NCBI RefSeq assembly: GCF_900103125.1
Contig: NZ_FNJV01000012.1
Span: 62,001 to 126,000, forward strand
Source of the DNA: Mucilaginibacter sp. OK268
GTDB lineage: Bacteria > Bacteroidota > Bacteroidia > Sphingobacteriales > Sphingobacteriaceae
Direction: 5' to 3'
DNA length: 64,000 bases
Of this stretch, positions 58,952 to 64,000 are shown piece by piece. A program made the translations under genes and the position numbers. How positions within the stretch are numbered: the stretch's first letter is position 1; each line of letters starts with the position of its first letter. A model generated the notes under the pieces. That model was not told the DNA's origin. It searched no databases and saw nothing but the letters and a program-made list of their open reading frames with translations.

Positions 58952-61900
58952 TTAAAATGTCACTGTTAAGTTAGCTCCGTAAAAACGGCTTGCCGGCATT
59001 TGCTGGGTACTGTTAACACCAATATCGCCGTTAGTAGCACTGTTAGCAAACTCAGGGTCCACCCAGTTGTTAGTTTTAGGCCTCCACATCAACAAGTTAC
59101 GACCAATAAAAGCAAAATTAGCACGTTTGATAAATCCGGTTTTTTTGATCCATCTGGAAAGATCGAATGAAAGGTTCGCTTCACGTAATTTCCAGAATGC
59201 GCCGCTGGTTATATAAGTACTCCCTGCGTTATAATACGCGCCGCCGTCCCAGAAATTCAGGGCACCGTCCTGAACACTTACAGTAGTATTAGGCGTATAA
59301 ACGGGGTTAGCCGCAGTACCGGTGTTGATCACTGAATTTGGGAAAATAAAACGCTGACGATCTGAAGATACAGAGAACTGGGATACACCAGCCGCCGTAG
59401 CCGACCGTAAGCTTGAGTTGTAGATAACGTTACCTGCGCGGTATTCTTCCGTTACAGCTAAGGTGATAAATTTATAGCTGATGGTTTGTGTTAAACCTAA
59501 TACGTATTTCGGTGTGGTTTGGCCGGCATTTACCAGGTTATTGTTCAATGAAGGATAGCCGGTAACCGGGTCAACAATAGCACGTCCTTGTGGATCGCGG
59601 TTAAGGTCAGTTACATATATAACGCTATAGGGCTGGCCTACTACTGCACTGGTAGTAGCATTGACATAACCACCTAAAGGCAGTTGCTTGGTATCGCCAA
59701 ATAACGATAACACTTTTGAGTTTTGAATAGCTAAGTTACCGATTAAATTAACACCAACGCCGTTTGCTGTTTTTTGCAGCGGGGTTACGTCCAGTTTAAA
59801 CTCGTAACCGGTATTTTGTGTTTCGCCAATATTAAGAATGGAAGTTTGATAACCCGTTGTTGGGGAAACAGTGATTGGTAATGTTTGGTTTTTAGTGTGC
59901 GTATTGTAGTAGGTGGCACTCAGGTTAATACGGCCATCAAAAAAGCCCAGATCGGTACCAACTTCTAACTCTGATGTTAATTCAGGTTTCAGGTTCTGAT
60001 TATTTAGCTGTGTGCTCAGGTTCAATGCACCAAGGTTACCATAAGGGAAACCGGTTGTTGATGTAAATGTGTTGAGCAGGCTATACGGACCAATGTTTAC
60101 ATCACCCACCTGGCTATAACCACCCCTTAATTTACCATAACTGATGATCTTGTTGTTTTTTAAAGCATCAAAAGCTGATGTAAACACAAACGATCCTTTT
60201 ACTGATGGATACCAGATAGAGCGGTTAGCTGCAGAAAGTCTTGAATCATGGTCGTTACGCAAGGTACCTTCCAAAAACGCGAAATCTCTCCAACCTAATG
60301 AAAGGTCGGCAAAGTAGGCTACCTGGCGGATCTTGAATGTTCCGGCTGTAGCGCTTGGTACCCCTAAAAGGGAACTAACGTTATAAAAATCTTTTACCAG
60401 CAGGTTGTTTGTTCCGTTTTGAACAAAGCTGGCATACTCTTGCCAAATGGTATTACCTACTAATAAATTGGCTTTCAACTGATCATTCAGGAATGATTTA
60501 TGAAAGTTGGTTAAGATGTCTTGTTGCAAGCGGTTATATCCTTGCGGACCGGCAAAAAGACTATTAGTTGGAAGACTACCATCGCCAAAAACTTTAATAT
60601 TATTTACAGTTCCGGGGTTGATCGCCGCGCCATAGCTTGAGGCAACGGTACTACCACCGTGCGTAGGGTCGCTCAATGCGTATGGAGTATAGTCAATTTC
60701 CGCGCGGGTGTCTGTTTGCTGATAAGAGCCGCCATTGTAACTTAAGCGATAAGTAGCATCAAACCATTTGGTTGGGGTTAAGGTACCCGAGAAACTACCA
60801 TTCAATACGTCAGTACGTTTTACAGATCTTGAGTTTTTGATACTCCAGTATGGGTTAATACCATAAGAGTTAAAATAAGTGCTTGGATCAGCAAATGGCT
60901 TAGTTGGGTCCTTAAAGTTTTGAAGCGGCACCCAGCTTGGGGTATTGAATATGGTGCTCAATATGTCACCATAGCCGCCGTAAGTATCGGTATTTCCCTG
61001 TGAAAAACTGGCTGTTCCTTCGGCTCTAAAAATGCCAGCCGTTTTGGTTCCAGAGATCCGAACCTGTGTTTTGTTATATTTATCGTCCGGTACAGTACCT
61101 GTTTGATCCATGCGAAAAGCGGTCAGGTTGAAGGAGTTATTGGCATCGCCGGCGGCGTATGAAAGGCTATGTTGATCCTGGTTACCAGATACGAAGAAAC
61201 GGCGTGCATAGCTTTTTCCTGATGGAGACTGATATGGATATGACTGTATGGTACCATCCTCAAGCGGGATACCCAGCGCTTGCATATGACCATCATAAGC
61301 AGGGCCGTATGACTGGTTTTCATAAGGTACTGTAGTAGTAATAAAACCGGTTACAGCATCCTGGTAAGGAGTACCTTCGCCACCATAACCGCCAAATTTA
61401 TTTTGCAAAGCCGGCATGTAAGAAATTGACTCACGCAAATACGTATTGGCGTAGGTGATGGTTGGCTGCCCGCTTCCGCTTCCGTGTTTGGTAGTGATCA
61501 CCAAAGCGCCATTTGATGCCTCAGAACCATAAAGGGCCGCTGCACCTGCACCATTCAGCACGTTCACGCTTTCAATATCATCAGGATTAATGGTAGTAAC
61601 CTCGTTTGGAGATATCGGCGTACCGTTTAATACCACCAACGCATTGTTATTACCAGTAATGTGACGGTTACCACGCAGTGTAAAACGGGTATCGGGGTTA
61701 AGACCGTTGTTTACCGTACTAACAACCAAACCTGCAACCTTAGCAGTCAAACCGTTAGTAAAGTTGGTTGGGCGGGCTTCGGTAAGTTGCTTGTTGGAGA
61801 TGTTGGTAGCGGCATAACCAAGCTCTTTAGCCTGGCGCTTTACACCTAACGCACCTGTAACCTGAACCTCACCAAGGCTTTTAGCCGCAGATTCCAATGT

Positions 61901-62179
61901 TACATTGAAGGTGCTTTTGCTGCCAACAGCAACATCCTGTGATGCATAACCAATAAAGGAAAATGTGAGTGTTGCATTAGCGGGAACAGATAGTGTAAAT
62001 TTTCCCGAGGCTCCGGTTTGGGTACCTCTCGTGGTCCCTTTTACCTTTACTGAAACTCCCGGAAGGGGTAGGCCGTCGTCTTTGGCCGTAACCGTACCAG
62101 TAACTGTACGGTTTTGTGCAAATACCTGTGTAATGGACAACAACAGAAAGCACAAACTTGCTAGTAGAAGTTTTTTCAT
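58952..62179 (-). CDS. SusC/RagA-family TonB-dependent receptor 2
   Basis: 1075 residues. Signal peptide MKKLLLASLCFLLLSITQVFAQ and CarboxypepD-like domain (VTGTVTAKDDGLPLPGVSVKVKGTT, SGKFTLSVPANATL, IGYASQDVAV) closely like SusC-1. Plug domain (GALGVKRQAKELGYAATNISN, NALVVLNGTPIS, SVNVLNGAGAAALYGSEASNGALVITTK) and a 22-strand barrel ending MPASRFYGANLTVTF. Forms a pair with the following SusD-2 and DUF1735 proteins. The beginnings of SusC-1 and SusC-2 are nearly identical but their barrels differ, suggesting duplication then divergence for different ligands. Confidence 0.95.
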   Translation of the reverse strand: MKKLLLASLCFLLLSITQVFAQNRTVTGTVTAKDDGLPLPGVSVKVKGTTRGTQTGASGKFTLSVPANATLTFSFIGYASQDVAVGSKSTFNVTLESAAKSLGEVQVTGALGVKRQAKELGYAATNISNKQLTEARPTNFTNGLTAKVAGLVVSTVNNGLNPDTRFTLRGNRHITGNNNALVVLNGTPISPNEVTTINPDDIESVNVLNGAGAAALYGSEASNGALVITTKHGSGSGQPTITYANTYLRESISYMPALQNKFGGYGGEGTPYQDAVTGFITTTVPYENQSYGPAYDGHMQALGIPLEDGTIQSYPYQSPSGKSYARRFFVSGNQDQHSLSYAAGDANNSFNLTAFRMDQTGTVPDDKYNKTQVRISGTKTAGIFRAEGTASFSQGNTDTYGGYGDILSTIFNTPSWVPLQNFKDPTKPFADPSTYFNSYGINPYWSIKNSRSVKRTDVLNGSFSGTLTPTKWFDATYRLSYNGGSYQQTDTRAEIDYTPYALSDPTHGGSTVASSYGAAINPGTVNNIKVFGDGSLPTNSLFAGPQGYNRLQQDILTNFHKSFLNDQLKANLLVGNTIWQEYASFVQNGTNNLLVKDFYNVSSLLGVPSATAGTFKIRQVAYFADLSLGWRDFAFLEGTLRNDHDSRLSAANRSIWYPSVKGSFVFTSAFDALKNNKIISYGKLRGGYSQVGDVNIGPYSLLNTFTSTTGFPYGNLGALNLSTQLNNQNLKPELTSELEVGTDLGFFDGRINLSATYYNTHTKNQTLPITVSPTTGYQTSILNIGETQNTGYEFKLDVTPLQKTANGVGVNLIGNLAIQNSKVLSLFGDTKQLPLGGYVNATTSAVVGQPYSVIYVTDLNRDPQGRAIVDPVTGYPSLNNNLVNAGQTTPKYVLGLTQTISYKFITLAVTEEYRAGNVIYNSSLRSATAAGVSQFSVSSDRQRFIFPNSVINTGTAANPVYTPNTTVSVQDGALNFWDGGAYYNAGSTYITSGAFWKLREANLSFDLSRWIKKTGFIKRANFAFIGRNLLMWRPKTNNWVDPEFANSATNGDIGVNSTQQMPASRFYGANLTVTF

Positions 62180-62189
62180 TTCGTTAATA

Positions 62190-62211
62190 ATAAGATCAGT
62201 TAATAGTTAAT
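62190..62211 (-). promoter_or_regulatory. Conserved leader element upstream of susC-2
   Basis: Matches the element 8 bp before susC-1 (54038-54059) with one difference, ATAAGATCAGTTAATAG then TTAAT here, 10 bp before the susC-2 start. Confidence 0.5.
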
Positions 62212-62323
62212 TAATCATAAAAGTAATGTTACATTATCAAAAAGTCAAGTTAAATCTGATAAAAGCATGACTTTTTTTTAAAAAACTTAAATTTTAGTAG
62301 CAATATTGATAATTATAGTACTA

Positions 62324-62366
62324 TGTATTGCATAATACAATCTAAAACATATATCTTTGTATTATG
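62324..62366 (+). promoter_or_regulatory. PadR gene promoter overlapped by palindromes
   Basis: TATCTTTG (62352-62359) matches the Bacteroidota -7 box TAnnTTTG, with TTG (62328-62330) at the -33 distance. TGTATTGCATAATACA (62324-62339) is a TGTA-N8-TACA palindrome over the -33 region. CATAATACAA (62331-62340) and TTGTATTATG (62357-62366) form a second, perfect 10-bp inverted repeat that spans the -7 box to the start codon. PadR proteins bind such AT-rich dyads, so autorepression is likely. The start codon lies only 5 bp past the -7 box, so the mRNA may be leaderless. Confidence 0.6.
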
Positions 62367-62696
62367 ATTGTAGAAAACACACAAACCCAAATGAGGAAAG
62401 GCATACTGGAGTATTGCATTCTTTCCATCATAGCCAAGGGCGAAATATATGCATCAGACATTATTGCTGAACTTAAAAAAGCCCAACTACTTGTAGTTGA
62501 GGGAACTCTGTACCCTCTGCTAACCCGTTTAAAAAACAATGGCCTGCTCACTTACAACTGGGTGGAGTCAATTTCGGGGCCGCCGCGAAAGTATTATGTG
62601 CTATCAGAAGAAGGAAAAATTGTATTGGAACAGCTGGATAAAACCTGGCAGGAATTGGTTTATGCCGTGCAAACCGCCATTGGCGAGAGAAAATAA
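62364..62696 (+). CDS. PadR-family transcriptional regulator
   Basis: 110 residues. MIVENTQTQMRKGILEYCILSIIAKGEIYASDIIAELKKAQLLVVEGTLYPLLTRLKNNGLLTYNW: the PadR winged helix, recognised by RKG-LEYCIL-II, EG-LYPLL-RL---GLL and GPPRKYYVLSEEGK. No C-terminal extension, so this is the short PadR subfamily (no ligand domain). Only 24 bp separate it from the PspC-family gene, and PadR-PspC pairs are frequent in Bacteroidota. It probably controls that pair. Confidence 0.93.
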   Translation: MIVENTQTQMRKGILEYCILSIIAKGEIYASDIIAELKKAQLLVVEGTLYPLLTRLKNNGLLTYNWVESISGPPRKYYVLSEEGKIVLEQLDKTWQELVYAVQTAIGERK

Positions 62697-62720
62697 AAAC
62701 CTATAAAAAAATCACAGATC

Positions 62721-64000
62721 ATGAATAAAACTATCATCATAAATATAAATGGCATCGTATTTCATATAGAAGAGGATGCTTACGAGGTACTTAAAGCTTA
62801 TATGACCGACGTAAAACGTCATTTTTCGTCGTCGGCCGACAGCCTGGAGATCACAACCGACATTGAAAACCGCATAGCCGAAATGTTTAACGAAACATTG
62901 GCCAATCAAAACAAACAGGTAGTTGTAGAAGCCGATGTTAAATTGGTTATTGAACAAATGGGTTCGGTGGAAGATTTCGAATCTGTCGAAAACGACGCTA
63001 AACCAGCAGGCGGCAGTACGTTTGGTTATAATACCGAACGTCGCAGGCTTTTCCGCGACCCGGATGATCACCTGGTGAGCGGTGTGGCCGCGGGTATTGC
63101 CAATTATTTTGACATACCTGCCGTATGGATCAGGTTGGCCTTTGCCCTGTCGTTAATTTTTGCAGGCAGCGGGCTTATATTATACATTGTATTATGGATA
63201 GTTATACCCAAAGCCACCTCACGGGCCGACCGCATGGCCATGAAAGGCGAAAAACAGGACCTGAAAGGTTTTAAAAAGAACTTTGAGGATGAGATGAGCA
63301 TGGTAAAAGAAAACCTTTCCAATTTTCGCCAGGAAGCACGCCCCTTTGTTTATAAAGTGCGCGACTTCTTGGGTGACTTTTTTGCCCACCTGGGTACATT
63401 TTTAAGAGGTACCGGAAGTTTTTTGGGTAAACTCATAGGCCTTATTATATTACTTACCTGCTTTGGGCTGGCCATTGCCCTTATTATAGTGTTTGTGGGT
63501 TTCGTTGCTTTTGGCAAAACGGATATATACCATATATTCCCTTTCAACATTGTTAACGAGGATACCAACCTGATATTCCTCTGCGGTGGTTTCCTGCTGT
63601 TAGCTATCCCTTTATTAACGCTGATATTGGTTACCATTGGCTTTTTATTCAAAAACGCCACCTTTAACCGCTCAATAGGCACTACCCTATTATGTGTATG
63701 GCTGGCTTCGCTGGGAGCGGTTGTATATTATGGAGCTAGGGCATCGGCCGATTTTAAAGAAGGCGCTAAGCTGAGCAAAACCATCAACATCAAGGCAACG
63801 CCCAACAATACCTATTATTTACAGCTCAATGATGCCAAGTATTTGACCAACGAGGATAGTACCCGCCTGCGCATCAAAGAAAGATTTAACGGCATGATCA
63901 TCCTTGATGATGATTTTAATGGCGATGATTTTGATCATCAGGACCGCGTAAGCATTGATATAGAAAAAAGCGATGTGCCCCAGCCCATCCTTGTTGAATC
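62721..64000 (+). CDS. PspC-domain membrane protein, 3' end cut off
   Basis: The frame opens at an ATG at 62721 and stays open to the right edge, 426 residues so far. The N-terminal part (MNKTIIININGIVFHIEEDAYEVL) is a conserved domain of this family. PspC follows at about 110-170: RRRLFRDPDDHLVSGVAAGIANYFDIPAVWIRLAFALSLIFAGSGLILYIVLWIVIPK reduced: LVSGVAAGIANYFD, WIRLAFAL, LYIVLWIVIPK. Then come further TM segments and a C-terminal soluble part (DAKYLTNEDSTRLRIKERF, then DDDFNGDDFD). Membrane stress protein of the phage-shock type; role in Bacteroidota is unknown. Cotranscribed with PadR. Confidence 0.88.
   Translation, partial: MNKTIIININGIVFHIEEDAYEVLKAYMTDVKRHFSSSADSLEITTDIENRIAEMFNETLANQNKQVVVEADVKLVIEQMGSVEDFESVENDAKPAGGSTFGYNTERRRLFRDPDDHLVSGVAAGIANYFDIPAVWIRLAFALSLIFAGSGLILYIVLWIVIPKATSRADRMAMKGEKQDLKGFKKNFEDEMSMVKENLSNFRQEARPFVYKVRDFLGDFFAHLGTFLRGTGSFLGKLIGLIILLTCFGLAIALIIVFVGFVAFGKTDIYHIFPFNIVNEDTNLIFLCGGFLLLAIPLLTLILVTIGFLFKNATFNRSIGTTLLCVWLASLGAVVYYGARASADFKEGAKLSKTINIKATPNNTYYLQLNDAKYLTNEDSTRLRIKERFNGMIILDDDFNGDDFDHQDRVSIDIEKSDVPQPILVE

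Noticed and set aside
62712..63682. Minus-strand open frames opposite the PspC gene
   Set aside because: They are shadows of the PspC frame, which carries clear PspC motifs on the plus strand.

Overview
The window looks like chromosome of a free-living Bacteroidota bacterium of the Sphingobacteriaceae type (Mucilaginibacter or Pedobacter like). The evidence is two SusC/SusD pairs, DUF1735 and DUF5686 type envelope proteins, TAnnTTTG-type promoter boxes, genes without strong Shine-Dalgarno sequences, and a complete type VI secretion system of the Bacteroidota subtype (T6SS-iii). I assign genus by gene content only.

Layout. 1-5.1 kb: a partial EamA transporter, a REP-like hairpin, an SDR with an AraC regulator, a MORN/TPR protein, and a second SDR with a TetR regulator and paired palindromic operators. 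5.2-33.1 kb: the T6SS island, bounded on each side by a strong hairpin. Its centre is a divergent promoter region at 27.4-27.6 kb. To the right run tssE-tssF-(tssG on the opposite strand)-tssN-tssK. To the left run two small membrane-anchored proteins (TssO/TssQ type), a PKD protein (TssP type), tssR, clpV, tssB, tssC, a flavodoxin-like gene, two hcp genes, and then three effector/immunity units. Unit A is a lysozyme-like protein with a lipoprotein. Unit B is VgrG, adaptor, PAAR-like effector and a two-TM immunity candidate. Unit C is VgrG, adaptor, a PAAR-like/Hint/NucA-NucB nuclease effector, a ComJ-like immunity candidate and one more small gene. tssJ, tssL and tssM are absent, as expected when TssN/O/P/Q/R form the membrane complex.

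33.3-46.4 kb: mixed accessory and housekeeping genes. These are a subclass B3 metallo-beta-lactamase with a GOB-like Gln ligand, an LRR-kinase fusion, a DUF5686 outer-membrane protein, an O-methyltransferase, a GT39-like membrane protein, an SDR downstream of a Crp/Fnr regulator with three evenly spaced boxes, tRNA-Arg(CCT) and metG. A dispersed palindromic repeat occurs five times between 35.7 and 42.3 kb.

47-64 kb: an LD-carboxypeptidase, a DoxX protein, two susCD nutrient-uptake loci facing left, two envelope lipoprotein/CarboxypepD genes, and a PadR regulator with a PspC-family protein running off the end.

The most interesting content is the effector cargo of the T6SS. I see a probable new effector-adaptor family encoded between vgrG and the PAAR-like effector in both modules. 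I also see a DNase toxin whose neighbour looks like the competence nuclease inhibitor ComJ/Nin, and a lysozyme-like effector paired with a lipoprotein that would protect the periplasm.
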